DNA of 35,712 nt. Source: an uncultured Anaerostipes sp. Its GTDB lineage: Bacteria; Bacillota; Clostridia; Lachnospirales; Lachnospiraceae. Below, piece after piece: positions 17,063 to 25,365 of this stretch. The number at the start of each line of letters is the position of its first letter. The first letter of the stretch is position 1. A model generated the notes under the pieces. The model was not told the origin of the DNA. It saw nothing but the letters and a program-made list of their open reading frames with translations, and ran no database searches. The stretch is taken from contig CAAEIR010000040.1 of NCBI GenBank assembly GCA_900756035.1, positions 1 through 35,712 of the forward strand, given 5' to 3'. A program made the position numbers and the translations under genes.

Positions 17063-18493
17063 ATGGTAGTATTAGAAACATTAAAGGCGGTTATTGATAA
17101 CTTTGGCTCAGCGGTTGTTGTACCATTTATTATCTTTATTATCGCATTAATCTTCCGGGTAAAACCGGCAAAAGCATTTTTGTCTGCATTGTATGCAGGT
17201 GTTTCACTGGAAGGTTTTACATTGATTATCGGGGCTTATACACCGATTATTACACCGTTAGTACAGAATATGTCAGATGTTATGTCAGGGATTACAGGGG
17301 TACAGTTGAATACCTTCGATGTAGGATGGCAGGCAACATCGGTTGTAGCATTCGCCACCAGTGCAGGTATGATTTATCTGGGACTTGGTATTGCACTGCA
17401 AACGATTTTATTCTTAGTGAAATGGACAAATATTTTTCAGCCATCTGATTTGTGGAATAACTATTCCTACATTGTATGGGGAGCCATGGTTATTTTCAAG
17501 ACACACAACTTCGTTTTAGGAATTGCGTGTATGATCCTGCTCAATTTATACAGTCTGCTGATTTCTGAGCTGGTAGCAAAGCGTTGGTCTAAATATTACA
17601 ATTATCCAAACTGTACAATCATTGCCATGCATAATGTAGAGCCTGCAATTTTTGCGATTATCATTGATCCTATTTTAAATGTTTTTGGTTTAAATAAAGT
17701 AAAATTGAATCCGAAATCCATCGAAAAGAAATTAGGATTTATCGGAGAACCAATGACTCTTGGATTTATTCTCGGTGGTGTGATCGGTATCCTTGGAAAT
17801 GTTGGAAAACTCGGAAGTATGAAAGGATGGGGAAGCGTGCTGACCGCTGCCATCGCAACCGCAGCAATTATGGCAATTTTCCCGAAAATTGCAAGTATGT
17901 TTGCTCAGGCATTTGCGCCGATTACAGAAGCGGCTAGAGTATTTATGAGCAAATCAGGAGACAGAGAGTGGTACATTGCAGTAAACGATGCAGTTGGATA
18001 TGGAGAGCCTGCAACTTTAACCAGTGGATTACTGCTGATTCCGATCATGGTAATTATTGCAACAATTCTTCCGGGCAATCAGGTACTTCCGGTGGTAGAT
18101 CTTCTGGCAATTCCATATATGGTACAGGGATTGGTAGCTGTTTATAAAGGAAATATGTCTAAGATTCTGGTAGCAGGTGTGATCTGGTTTAGTCTTGGAT
18201 TGTTAATGTGTACTTTCACAGCGCCGCTCTTTACCAATGTAGCAAGGGAAGCAGGATTTGCAATTCCGGCAGGCGCAGCAATGATTACAAGTTTTAACAT
18301 TCTTGGAAAACCATTACTTGGTTTTGTATTCCTTGCATTTTTGTCAGGAAATCCTCTGTTTATTGCCATTGCAGTAGCAGTTTACGCAGTTGCATTCTTT
18401 ATCTTTAAAACAAAAAATGCACAGATCGTAGCATATTTAGATCGTCAGGCAGATAAAAATGATGCGGCAAACGAGGTAGAAGGAGCGCAATAA
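17063..18493 (+). CDS. PTS galactitol-family EIIC permease
   Basis: This 476-residue membrane protein has about ten or more hydrophobic segments and Gat-type EIIC features such as VVPFIIFIIAL at the N-terminus, the KTHNFVLGI loop and NDAVGYGEPATLTSG. The galactitol family carries galactitol, arabitol and related polyols. ATG 17063 is chosen because AGGGAGGA lies 6 bases upstream; a longer start at 17036 lacks one. The next gene begins 3 bases after its stop, with its ribosome site inside this gene, indicating tight coupling of transport and oxidation. Confidence 0.92.
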   Translation: MVVLETLKAVIDNFGSAVVVPFIIFIIALIFRVKPAKAFLSALYAGVSLEGFTLIIGAYTPIITPLVQNMSDVMSGITGVQLNTFDVGWQATSVVAFATSAGMIYLGLGIALQTILFLVKWTNIFQPSDLWNNYSYIVWGAMVIFKTHNFVLGIACMILLNLYSLLISELVAKRWSKYYNYPNCTIIAMHNVEPAIFAIIIDPILNVFGLNKVKLNPKSIEKKLGFIGEPMTLGFILGGVIGILGNVGKLGSMKGWGSVLTAAIATAAIMAIFPKIASMFAQAFAPITEAARVFMSKSGDREWYIAVNDAVGYGEPATLTSGLLLIPIMVIIATILPGNQVLPVVDLLAIPYMVQGLVAVYKGNMSKILVAGVIWFSLGLLMCTFTAPLFTNVAREAGFAIPAGAAMITSFNILGKPLLGFVFLAFLSGNPLFIAIAVAVYAVAFFIFKTKNAQIVAYLDRQADKNDAANEVEGAQ

Positions 18494-18495
18494 TT

Positions 18496-19788
18496 ATGAA
18501 AATAGATGTAAATGAATTCTTAAAACCGTGTAGCTGTGGCAGAAAACATGAGATCGTTGTCGATGATATTATCATTGACAGCGGTGCCATCGAACAGCTG
18601 CCGGATATATTGAAAAGACCAAACTATGCAGATAAAAAATCTCTGGTTATGATCTGCGATGAAAATACATATGAAGCGGCAGGAAAGCAGGTAGAGGCGA
18701 TTGTGCCGGGACTAAAGAAAATTGTGTTGAATCCTGAAAATCTTCATGCCAATGAACACGGAGTCGAGGCGGCGAAGAAGGGATTGGATCAGATCGGAGA
18801 AGTAGATCTGATGATTGCTGTGGGGTCAGGAACAATCCATGATATTACCAGATATCATGCCTATGAGATGAGAATTCCGTTTTTCTCTGTTCCGACTGCG
18901 GCAAGTGTGGATGGATTTGTCTCTACTGTAGCAGCTATGACATGGCACGGATTTAAAAAGAGTTTTACGGCAGTGTCTCCGATTGTTGTCATTGCAGATA
19001 CAGATATTTTTAAGAAAGCGCCACTGCGTCTGACAGCATCCGGTGTATCAGATCTTCTGGGAAAATACACAGCGCTGGCAGATTGGAAAATTACACATCT
19101 TCTCACAGGCGAATATATTTGTGATGAAATCTGTAATATGGAATATGAAGCACTGAATCGTTTAAGAGACAGTCTGGATGGTTTGACAACGGGAGATACA
19201 AAAGCCTATGAAGATCTGATGTATGGACTGCTTCTGTCAGGACTTGCCATGCAGATGACCGGAAATTCAAGACCGGCATCCGGAGCAGAACATCATATGT
19301 CTCATTTGTGGGAAATGGAAGTTATCAATGATTATATTGACTTTTATCACGGAGAGAAGGTTGGAGTCGGTTTGGTTCTTGCTTCTAAAATTTATCATGC
19401 GGCAGCAAAAAAGATGCGTGCTTCTGATTTCAAGGTAAAAGATGCTATGCCGGTGGAAGAGAAATTAATCAAAGAGAAATTTTCAAAACCAGGCATGTTT
19501 GAGACAATTATGGAAGAAAATACTCCGAATCTGTTAGAGGAGGTTGATTCTAAAAAGTTGGTAGAGTTCAAAAATGAGATTGCTGAAATTATTGATCAGA
19601 TTCCGACAGCAGAAGAATTGATTGCAATGATTGATAAGGTAGAGGGCGTAAAATCTTTAGAAGATCTTGGCTTTGATCAGAGCTATCAGGCACAAACAGC
19701 CAACTTATCACCATATGTACGTGCGAGAATTACTTTTATGCGGCTGTTAAAATTCTACGATTTTTATGAGGAGGTTCTTTCATGCTAG
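18496..19788 (+). CDS. AraM/glycerol-1-phosphate-dehydrogenase-family enzyme, copy 1
   Basis: This 430-residue iron/zinc-type dehydrogenase belongs to the family of Bacillus AraM and archaeal sn-glycerol-1-phosphate dehydrogenase. The dinucleotide-binding GSGTIHD is at residues 110-116. The metal ligands are Asp186 ([14 protein letters not shown]), a His in [12 protein letters not shown] (266 or 270) and His285 (YHGEKVG). The N-terminus has a CSCGRKH motif (Cys12, Cys14, His18) shared with the two other copies in this window. It is the most divergent of the three and has an expanded C-terminal region. Its place between a polyol-type PTS and AraD suggests it oxidises an imported polyol phosphate to a pentulose phosphate. 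Genuine glycerol-1-P activity cannot be excluded. Confidence 0.88.
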   Translation: MKIDVNEFLKPCSCGRKHEIVVDDIIIDSGAIEQLPDILKRPNYADKKSLVMICDENTYEAAGKQVEAIVPGLKKIVLNPENLHANEHGVEAAKKGLDQIGEVDLMIAVGSGTIHDITRYHAYEMRIPFFSVPTAASVDGFVSTVAAMTWHGFKKSFTAVSPIVVIADTDIFKKAPLRLTASGVSDLLGKYTALADWKITHLLTGEYICDEICNMEYEALNRLRDSLDGLTTGDTKAYEDLMYGLLLSGLAMQMTGNSRPASGAEHHMSHLWEMEVINDYIDFYHGEKVGVGLVLASKIYHAAAKKMRASDFKVKDAMPVEEKLIKEKFSKPGMFETIMEENTPNLLEEVDSKKLVEFKNEIAEIIDQIPTAEELIAMIDKVEGVKSLEDLGFDQSYQAQTANLSPYVRARITFMRLLKFYDFYEEVLSC

Positions 19789-20477
19789 AAGAGTTAAAGC
19801 AAAAAGTCTATGAAGCGAACATGGAACTTCCCGCCAAAGGCTTAATCACGTATACTTGGGGAAATGTCAGCGGAATTGACAGAGAGCAGGGCTTATTTGT
19901 AATCAAGCCAAGCGGAGTACCTTATGAAGATTTAAAAGCTTCCGATATGGTGGTTATGGATTTGAAAGGAAATAAGGTGGAAGGTACACTAAATCCTTCT
20001 TCGGATACTCCGACACACATTGAGTTGTACAAAGCATATGACGAACTGGGAGGGATTGTGCACACACATTCCCCGTGGGCAACTTCATGGGCGCAGGCAG
20101 GAAGATCTATTCCATGCTACGGCACAACACATGCAGATTATTTTTATGGAGAAATTCCATGTGCCAGATCGCTGACAGAAGAAGAAGTAAACAGCGATTA
20201 TGAAAAGAATACCGGATTTGTGATTGTTGAAACCTTCCAGGGCAAGAATCCAATCTATGTTCCGGGCATTCTTTGCACCAATCATGGACCGTTTACATGG
20301 GGAAAAGATGCCCGGGAAGCAGTGCATAATGCAGTTGTTTTGGAAGAAGTAGCGAAAATGGCATATCGGACAGAACATCTAAAATCCTGTGAACCGGCAA
20401 TGCAGTATTTGCAAGATAAACATTTCTTTCGTAAGCATGGGGAAAATGCGTATTATGGGCAGGCATCGGACAATTAG
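19782..20477 (+). CDS. araD: L-ribulose-5-phosphate 4-epimerase
   Basis: This 231-residue class II aldolase-fold enzyme converts L-ribulose 5-phosphate to D-xylulose 5-phosphate. The zinc ligands are His94, His96 (GGIVHTHS) and His168 (TNHGPF). The catalytic Asp119 is in THADYFYG and the conserved Tyr225 is in [14 protein letters not shown] and SSDTPTH are substrate-phosphate motifs. It is close to E. coli AraD in length and sequence as I remember it, so the epimerase call is firmer than a FucA-type aldolase. It overlaps the preceding dehydrogenase by 7 bases, which implies translational coupling and a shared substrate route. No araA or araB is present, which fits entry from a polyol phosphate rather than L-arabinose. 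Confidence 0.93.
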   Translation: MLEELKQKVYEANMELPAKGLITYTWGNVSGIDREQGLFVIKPSGVPYEDLKASDMVVMDLKGNKVEGTLNPSSDTPTHIELYKAYDELGGIVHTHSPWATSWAQAGRSIPCYGTTHADYFYGEIPCARSLTEEEVNSDYEKNTGFVIVETFQGKNPIYVPGILCTNHGPFTWGKDAREAVHNAVVLEEVAKMAYRTEHLKSCEPAMQYLQDKHFFRKHGENAYYGQASDN

Positions 20478-20552
20478 AAAATTAGCGAAAGCAGCCAAAA
20501 AGACCGGGTATAAGTGGGACACCACTTTACTATAAATGTTATAACGCAAACA

Positions 20553-20590
20553 AGAGAGGGTCCCTGTTCACTATAGCAGGGATCTTCTCT
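20553..20590 (+). other. 14-bp hairpin between araD and the araL-like gene
   Basis: AGAGAGGGTCCCTG (20553-20566) pairs with CAGGGATCTTCTCT (20577-20590), with two G-U pairs and a 10-base loop. No T-run follows. It ends about 12 bases before the ribosome site of the araL-like gene. A second small hairpin, AAGTGG/CCACTT, lies just upstream. Likely roles are lowering araL expression or protecting the upstream mRNA. Confidence 0.75.
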
Positions 20591-20611
20591 GTTCATAAAA
20601 AAGGAGCAGTT

Positions 20612-21403
20612 ATGAAGATTGAAGATAAAATAAAAGAAATCAAGGGTTTTGTGTTGGATATGGACGGAACCATTTATCTTGGGAATGAGCTTTTCGATTT
20701 TACAAGAGAATTCTTGGATCAGGTAAAGGCAACTGGAAGAGAGTATTATTTTTTCACAAACAACTCTTCAAAAAGTCAGCAGGCATATATAGACAAGCTA
20801 GGTCATATGGAAATTGAGATAAAACCACATCAAATGATGATTTCCAGTCATGTTATGATTCAATATCTAAAGCAAAATCACTCGGGAGAAAGTATTTACG
20901 TGGTGGGAACACCGTCGCTGATTAATGAGTTTAAGGCTTTTGATATGCCTCTAACTGAGGAGAATCCGGATATTGTGATTCTGGGATTTGATACGACGCT
21001 GACCTACGAAAAGATTTCCAAGGCATGTCACTATGTAAGAAAGGGCTGTACTTATTATGGAATTAATCCGGACTGGAATTGTCCAATGGAGGGAGGAACC
21101 TTTATTCCGGACTGTGGATCTATGGCGAAACTGGTTGAGGCATCCACCGGAAGATTTCCGGAATTCTTCGGAAAACCATCAAAACATACGTTGGATTATA
21201 TAATAGAAGAAACCGGATACTGCCCGGAAGAAATTGCCATTGTGGGGGATCGTCTGTACACAGATATTGCTGTGGCTGATGGAAGTGAGGTGACATCAAT
21301 TCTTGTATTAACCGGAGAGAGTACGAGAGAAGATGTCGAACAAAGTGCAGTAAAACCGGATTTTATTGTGGACTCACTAAAAAATATTTATACTTGTTTA
21401 TAA
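20612..21403 (+). CDS. HAD-IIA phosphatase, AraL/NagD-type, copy 1
   Basis: This 263-residue cytosolic HAD phosphatase has the nucleophile motif LDMDGT (Asp16, Asp18). TNNSSKS is motif II at about residues 49-55. GKPSKHTLD carries the motif III Lys near residue 189, and VGDRLYTDIAVA is motif IV near residue 212. The C2-type cap lies between motifs II and III. Bacillus AraL, in the same family and also next to araD and araM, is a promiscuous sugar-phosphate phosphatase. By analogy this enzyme may drain pentose or polyol phosphates to prevent toxicity. It differs from the copy at 29367 at about 50 of 263 positions. The AAGGAGC site is 6 bases upstream of the ATG. Confidence 0.88.
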   Translation: MKIEDKIKEIKGFVLDMDGTIYLGNELFDFTREFLDQVKATGREYYFFTNNSSKSQQAYIDKLGHMEIEIKPHQMMISSHVMIQYLKQNHSGESIYVVGTPSLINEFKAFDMPLTEENPDIVILGFDTTLTYEKISKACHYVRKGCTYYGINPDWNCPMEGGTFIPDCGSMAKLVEASTGRFPEFFGKPSKHTLDYIIEETGYCPEEIAIVGDRLYTDIAVADGSEVTSILVLTGESTREDVEQSAVKPDFIVDSLKNIYTCL

Positions 21404-21432
21404 AATGTTTATAAAAGTTTAGAGAGAGTATA

Positions 21433-21460
21433 TTGAATGTGGATAAAATCCTGATATACT
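21433..21460 (+). promoter_or_regulatory. Promoter with no obvious coding target
   Basis: TTGAAT (21433-21438) and TATACT (21455-21460) are 16 bases apart, with an extended TGA before the -10. The transcript would run through a hairpin at 21511-21546 before any ORF. Confidence 0.6.
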
Positions 21461-21510
21461 AAAGACATAGTTTTTCATATATTTTTTAATCCTCTCTTTT
21501 TGAAATATAG

Positions 21511-21546
21511 CTGCCACATAGATTCTTGACGAGTTTCGTGTGGCAG
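21511..21546 (+). terminator. Hairpin after cluster 1 (terminator or end of a small RNA)
   Basis: CTGCCACA (21511-21518) and TGTGGCAG (21539-21546) pair perfectly around a 20-base loop. A weak T-rich tail, TTACATTTT, follows. It could end cluster-1 read-through or a short RNA from the promoter at 21433. Confidence 0.5.
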
Positions 21547-21577
21547 TTACATTTTGCAGAAAAATTAAGAAAATCCA

Positions 21578-21606
21578 TTGACGAGACCAAAAAACCGTGA
21601 TACAAT
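21578..21606 (+). promoter_or_regulatory. Promoter of rpmG-secE-nusG-rplK-rplA
   Basis: TTGACG (21578-21583) and TACAAT (21601-21606) are separated by 17 bases. The start site should be near 21613, about 70 bases before rpmG. Confidence 0.8.
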
Positions 21607-21615
21607 CAATACGCT

Positions 21616-21647
21616 AGACTTTAGCGTTGGAAGAAGGTCTTTTTTTT
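21616..21647 (+). other. Terminator-like structure at the 5' end of the rpmG transcript
   Basis: AGACTTT (21616-21622) can pair with AAGGTCT (21634-21640), including one G-U, followed by eight T (21640-21647). An alternative stem, ACGCTA (21611-21616) with TAGCGT (21622-21627), would exclude it. The structure lies almost at the predicted start site, so its regulatory role is uncertain. Confidence 0.4.
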
Positions 21648-21684
21648 ATGCCTTAAAATAACAAACAAAATGGAGGTGGAAGTT

Positions 21685-21834
21685 GTGCGCACAAGAGTAA
21701 CATTAGAATGTACAGAATGTAAACAGCGTAATTACAACATGACAAAGGATAAGAAAACTCATCCGGAACGCATGGAAACAAAAAAATACTGCAAATTCTG
21801 TAAAAAACACACATTACACAAAGAAACAAAATAA
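21685..21834 (+). CDS. rpmG: 50S ribosomal protein L33
   Basis: This 49-residue protein starts at GTG with a GGAGGTGG site. It reads [12 protein letters not shown]... and has two Cys pairs (CTEC, CKFC) that bind zinc, the Cys-containing form of L33. The basic C-terminus [10 protein letters not shown] is typical. The gene is too short for most ORF callers. It heads the secE-nusG operon, as in most Firmicutes. Confidence 0.93.
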   Translation: MRTRVTLECTECKQRNYNMTKDKKTHPERMETKKYCKFCKKHTLHKETK

Positions 21835-21863
21835 TTTCCGATAGTATTTAAGGAAGTGAAGTC

Positions 21864-22061
21864 ATGGAGAAAACGAACAAAGCAAAGAAGACAAGTTGGT
21901 TTAAAGAATTAAAAGCTGAGTTCAGCAGAATTATCTGGCCAACAAAAGAAAGACTTGCAAAAGAAACAGTCGTTGTAGTGATCTGTGCTATTATTATCGG
22001 AATCATTGTTGCAGTTCTGGATGTTGGAATCCAGTACGGAATTCAAGCATTGGTTGGATAA
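21864..22061 (+). CDS. secE: Preprotein translocase subunit SecE
   Basis: This 65-residue single-pass protein has the conserved amphipathic segment WFKELKAEFSRIIWPTKERL followed by one membrane helix (VVVVICAIIIGIIVAVL). It clamps the two halves of SecY. Length and position between rpmG and nusG are diagnostic. An AAGGAAG site lies before the ATG. Confidence 0.95.
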   Translation: MEKTNKAKKTSWFKELKAEFSRIIWPTKERLAKETVVVVICAIIIGIIVAVLDVGIQYGIQALVG

Positions 22062-22084
22062 GGAATAAGAAGTAAGGAGATTTT

Positions 22085-22630
22085 ATGGCAGAGGCAAATT
22101 GGTATGTTGTTCACACTTACTCAGGATATGAAAATAAAGTAAAAGCGAATATTGAAAAAACCATTGAGAACCGTAAGCTTCAAGATGAGATTTTAGAAGT
22201 TCGCGTGCCGCTGGAAGATGTGGTAGAGATGAGAAATGGTGTGAAAAAGCAAGTTTCAAGAAAGATGTTTCCGGGTTACGTTCTGATTCATATGATTATG
22301 AATGACGATACGTGGTATGTCGTGAGAAATACCAGAGGTGTCACAGGATTTGTAGGTCCGGGATCAAAACCGGTGCCGCTGACTCCTGCGGAGATGAAAC
22401 CATTGGGAATCCAGATTGGAGTAACACCAGAAGAGACAGCGAAGAGAGAGAAAATCGAGATCGATGTCGAAGTTGGTGATATGATTGTTGTAACTTCCGG
22501 TGCTTGGGAAGGAACAGCAAGTGCAGTTACTGCAATTAATGAGAGCAAGCAGACAGTGACTATTGAAGTTGAGATGTTCGGAAGAGCAACTTCAGTGGAG
22601 ATTGATTTCTTAGATATTAAGAAAGCGTAA
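22085..22630 (+). CDS. nusG: Transcription termination/antitermination factor NusG
   Basis: This 181-residue factor binds RNA polymerase. The NGN domain begins WYVVHTYSGYENKVKANIE, with the PGYVL motif near residue 64 and VRNTRGVTGFVG near 80. The C-terminal KOW domain holds VGDMIVVTSGAWEG (about 137-150). It follows secE by 23 bases with an AAGGAG site. Confidence 0.97.
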   Translation: MAEANWYVVHTYSGYENKVKANIEKTIENRKLQDEILEVRVPLEDVVEMRNGVKKQVSRKMFPGYVLIHMIMNDDTWYVVRNTRGVTGFVGPGSKPVPLTPAEMKPLGIQIGVTPEETAKREKIEIDVEVGDMIVVTSGAWEGTASAVTAINESKQTVTIEVEMFGRATSVEIDFLDIKKA

Positions 22631-22635
22631 CGAAG

Positions 22636-22663
22636 AATAAGAATCAGAAGAGAAATTCTTATT
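22636..22663 (+). other. Hairpin between nusG and rplK
   Basis: AATAAGAAT (22636-22644) pairs with ATTCTTATT (22655-22663), 9 bp. The tail GAGACAAAG is not T-rich, so it is more likely an mRNA processing or stability element than a terminator. Confidence 0.5.
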
Positions 22664-22672
22664 TGAGACAAA

Positions 22673-22699
22673 GTGGGAGGGCTATCCCGTAATTACCAC
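22673..22699 (+). promoter_or_regulatory. L1-box-like leader element before rplK
   Basis: GTGGGAGGG (22673-22681), a short loop, then CCCG and ATTACCAC (to 22699) form two stacked helices (GTGG/CCAC and GGG/CCC) with an asymmetric internal loop. This resembles the mRNA site bound by ribosomal protein L1 for feedback control. A near copy lies before rplA. Confidence 0.65.
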
Positions 22700-22721
22700 A
22701 ATAATCAGGAGGTTAACGATT

Positions 22722-23147
22722 ATGGCAAAGAAAGTAGAAGGTTATATCAAACTTCAAATTCCGGCAGGAAAGGCAACACCAGCACCACCAGTTGGACCGG
22801 CACTCGGACAGCACGGTGTAAACATTGTACAGTTTACAAAAGAATTTAACGCAAGAACAGCAGATCAGGGAGACATGATCATTCCTGTAGTAATCACTGT
22901 ATATCAGGATCGAAGCTTCAGCTTCGTTACAAAAACCCCTCCGGCAGCAGTTTTACTGAAAAAAGCATGTAAAATCCAGTCTGGTTCCGGAGAACCTAAC
23001 AGAACTAAAGTAGCTACAATTTCTAAAGCAGATCTTCAGCAGATTGCTGAGACAAAGATGAAAGACTTAAATGCAGCTTCCATCGAAGCAGCAATGAGCA
23101 TGATTGCCGGTACTGCAAGAAGTATGGGAATCACAGTAGAAGAGTAG
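22722..23147 (+). CDS. rplK: 50S ribosomal protein L11
   Basis: This 141-residue protein has the canonical N-terminus ([28 protein letters not shown]) with the Pro-rich loop that contacts thiostrepton and elongation factors. The C-terminal rRNA-binding domain ends in GTARSMGI. Length is exactly typical. A CAGGAGG site lies upstream, just after the L1-box-like element. Confidence 0.98.
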   Translation: MAKKVEGYIKLQIPAGKATPAPPVGPALGQHGVNIVQFTKEFNARTADQGDMIIPVVITVYQDRSFSFVTKTPPAAVLLKKACKIQSGSGEPNRTKVATISKADLQQIAETKMKDLNAASIEAAMSMIAGTARSMGITVEE

Positions 23148-23179
23148 TCATTGAACACTGTATAAAATTTGAAACGAAA

Positions 23180-23208
23180 GTGGGAGGGTGAACTCCCGAT
23201 ATTACCAC
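23180..23208 (+). promoter_or_regulatory. L1-box-like leader element before rplA
   Basis: GTGGGAGGG, six loop bases, CTCCCG, then ATTACCAC repeats the layout found before rplK. It ends 16 bases before the rplA start and abuts the AGGAGG site, so L1 binding could block ribosome entry. Confidence 0.65.
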
Positions 23209-23223
23209 AGGAGGTATTTTAGA

Positions 23224-23916
23224 ATGAAAAAAGGTAAGAGATATTTAGAGCTTACAAAATTAGTGGACAAAACAAACACTTATGATCCACAGGAAGCAGT
23301 TGCTTTAGTAAAAAAATTAGCGAACGCGAAATTCGACGAGACTGTTGAAGCACATGTTCGCCTTGGAGTAGATGGACGTCAGGCAGATCAGCAGATTCGT
23401 GGAGCAGTTGTACTGCCACACGGAACTGGTAAACAGGTAAAAGTTCTTGTATTCGCAAAAGATGCAAAAGCAGAAGAAGCAAAGGCAGCAGGAGCTGAAT
23501 ACGTTGGAGCAGAGGAATTAATTCCAAAGATCCAGAAAGAGAACTGGTATGATTTCGACGTTGTTGTAGCTACTCCTGACATGATGGGTGTTGTAGGTCG
23601 TTTAGGTCGTGACCTTGGACCAAAAGGTTTAATGCCAAACCCGAAAGCCGGAACTGTAACAATGGACGTTGCAAATGCAGTAAAAGAAATCAAAGCAGGT
23701 AAAATCGAATATAGATTAGATAAATCTAATATCATCCACGTACCAGTTGGAAAAGCTTCATTTACAGAAGAACAATTAGCGGACAACTTCCAAACGTTAA
23801 TCGATGCAATTATCAAAGCAAAACCTGCAGCAGCAAAAGGTCAGTATTTCAGAAATGTAACTATTTCTTCTACAATGGGACCTGGAGTGAAGATTGATAC
23901 AACAAAATTTGCTTAA
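23224..23916 (+). CDS. rplA: 50S ribosomal protein L1
   Basis: This 230-residue protein begins [38 protein letters not shown] (about residues 123-142) is the RNA-binding signature. ATG 23224 is chosen because CAGGAGG lies 9 bases upstream; an earlier in-frame start at 23188 would run through the leader element. L1 is expected to repress its own operon through the two leader elements. A strong terminator follows, so rplJ-rplL is transcribed separately. Confidence 0.97.
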   Translation: MKKGKRYLELTKLVDKTNTYDPQEAVALVKKLANAKFDETVEAHVRLGVDGRQADQQIRGAVVLPHGTGKQVKVLVFAKDAKAEEAKAAGAEYVGAEELIPKIQKENWYDFDVVVATPDMMGVVGRLGRDLGPKGLMPNPKAGTVTMDVANAVKEIKAGKIEYRLDKSNIIHVPVGKASFTEEQLADNFQTLIDAIIKAKPAAAKGQYFRNVTISSTMGPGVKIDTTKFA

Positions 23917-23928
23917 TTTTTAACAATT

Positions 23929-23960
23929 TCCCCTTTGTGAAATTCACAGAGGGGATTTTT
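23929..23960 (+). terminator. Terminator after rplA
   Basis: TCCCCTTTGTG (23929-23939) pairs with CACAGAGGGGA (23945-23955), 11 bp with one G-U. The loop is AAATT and five T follow. Confidence 0.9.
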
Positions 23961-23997
23961 GCCCCCCTAAATTATGGATGAAGAGAGGAAAATGAAG

Positions 23998-25323
23998 ATG
24001 AAAGACTTAACGACAGGGAATCCGTTTCAGGTCATTATGCGTTTTATGGTCCCTATGCTTTTCAGTATGATTTTCCAGCAGGTATACAGCGTTGTAGACA
24101 GTGTAGTTGCCGGAAAGTATATTGGAGTGGATGCTCTTGGAGCAGTCGGGGCTTCTCAGCCCATTACTGCGGTATTTATTGCATTTGCAGTGGGGACAGG
24201 AATGGGGATGAATGTTGTCATTTCCAACTTTTTCGGAGCAAAAAAATATAAAAGAATGAAGAGTACCATTTCTACTTCTGTAATTGCAGTTTTGGCAATG
24301 AGTGTTATACTGACAGTTGCAGGAACTTTTGGGTGTGATGGGATGCTTAGACTGCTTTCAACTCCGGGAAATATTTTTTCTGATGCGTCCTTATATTTGA
24401 AAATATATGTATGGGGTGTTGTTTTCCTGATGCTGTATAACGCAGCTACATCAATTTTTACGGCAATGGGAGATTCTGTAACCCCGTTGTTATTTTTGAT
24501 TTTTTCCTCTGTTCTTAACATTATTCTGGATGTCATGTTTGTGACGAGTCTGAACATGGGAGTAGCGGGAGTTGCCTGGGCAACATTTATTGCGCAGGGA
24601 ATCGCTTCGGTTCTGGCTGTTGTGACAGTATTTTTTAAGGTGCAGAAGATCAAAACGGGCACATATCGTAAATTCAACTGGCTTCTGCTCGGCAGAGTGA
24701 TGGCGATTGCTCTTCCAAGCATTATGCAGCAGTCTTTTGTATCGGTAGGCCAGTTATTTGTTCAGGGAAGAATTAACAGCTTTGGGTCTGTGGTTGTGGC
24801 AGGATATTCTGCGGCATTCAAGATTCAATTATTTATACTGGCGGCATTGACAACTGTATGCAATGCGATTTCAAGTTTTATTGCCCAGAATCTTGGGGCA
24901 GGAAAGACAGACCGTGTGAAGGACGGTGTGAGTATCGGATTAAAAATTATTCTGGTAATGGCGGTTGTATTTTTTGCAGTCGGATTTTTGATGGCGAGAC
25001 CTCTCATGGGACTTTTTATGGATGGAACAACAAAGGCATCATTGGATGGAATTAAAGTCGGAGTCGGATTTTTACATATTGTCACACCTTTTTATCTGGT
25101 GATCAGCATTAAATTTATCTATGACGGAACACTGAGAGGAATGGCGGTGATGAAAGCCTTTATGATTTCTACATTTACCGATTTGATTGTCCGGGTAGTA
25201 TTATCCTTCCTGTTTTCTGTTCCGTTTGGATATATTGGAATCTGGTGGGCGTGGCCGGTAGGATGGACTCTGGGAGCGTTATTGTCTATATATTATGGAA
25301 GAAAAGAATTGAAAAAACTTTAA
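23998..25323 (+). CDS. MATE-family efflux transporter (second copy)
   Basis: This 441-residue, twelve-helix exporter has the N-terminal MKDLTTGNPFQVI signature common in clostridial MATE proteins, followed by FMVPMLFSMIFQQVYSVVDSVV. The AAFKIQLFILAAL region marks the second half. ATG 23998 is preferred because AGAGAGG lies 9 bases upstream; ATGs at 23992 and 23974 are poorly spaced. The gene lies between rplA and rplJ, which are adjacent in most bacteria, so it interrupts a conserved block. No promoter was clearly identified between the rplA terminator and its start. Confidence 0.92.
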   Translation: MKDLTTGNPFQVIMRFMVPMLFSMIFQQVYSVVDSVVAGKYIGVDALGAVGASQPITAVFIAFAVGTGMGMNVVISNFFGAKKYKRMKSTISTSVIAVLAMSVILTVAGTFGCDGMLRLLSTPGNIFSDASLYLKIYVWGVVFLMLYNAATSIFTAMGDSVTPLLFLIFSSVLNIILDVMFVTSLNMGVAGVAWATFIAQGIASVLAVVTVFFKVQKIKTGTYRKFNWLLLGRVMAIALPSIMQQSFVSVGQLFVQGRINSFGSVVVAGYSAAFKIQLFILAALTTVCNAISSFIAQNLGAGKTDRVKDGVSIGLKIILVMAVVFFAVGFLMARPLMGLFMDGTTKASLDGIKVGVGFLHIVTPFYLVISIKFIYDGTLRGMAVMKAFMISTFTDLIVRVVLSFLFSVPFGYIGIWWAWPVGWTLGALLSIYYGRKELKKL

Positions 25324-25330
25324 AAAATAA

Positions 25331-25359
25331 TTGACAAGAGAGAGAGTTTGTGGTATTGT
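25331..25359 (+). promoter_or_regulatory. Promoter of rplJ-rplL
   Basis: A perfect TTGACA (25331-25336) is followed after 17 bases by TATTGT (25354-25359), with an extended TGG. It starts 7 bases after the MATE stop. Confidence 0.85.
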
Positions 25360-25365
25360 ATTACA

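Noticed and set aside
19782..20477. AraD-like gene as a FucA/RhaD-type ketose-1-phosphate aldolase
   Set aside because: The match to AraD includes the epimerase Asp119 and C-terminal Tyr225 and the whole length, so the epimerase assignment is favoured; the aldolase reading is kept only as a caveat.
22288..22671. Long minus-strand frame opposite nusG
   Set aside because: It is a shadow of the conserved nusG codons, with no family resemblance or ribosome site. The same holds for the minus-strand frames over rplA, rplL and the MATE genes.
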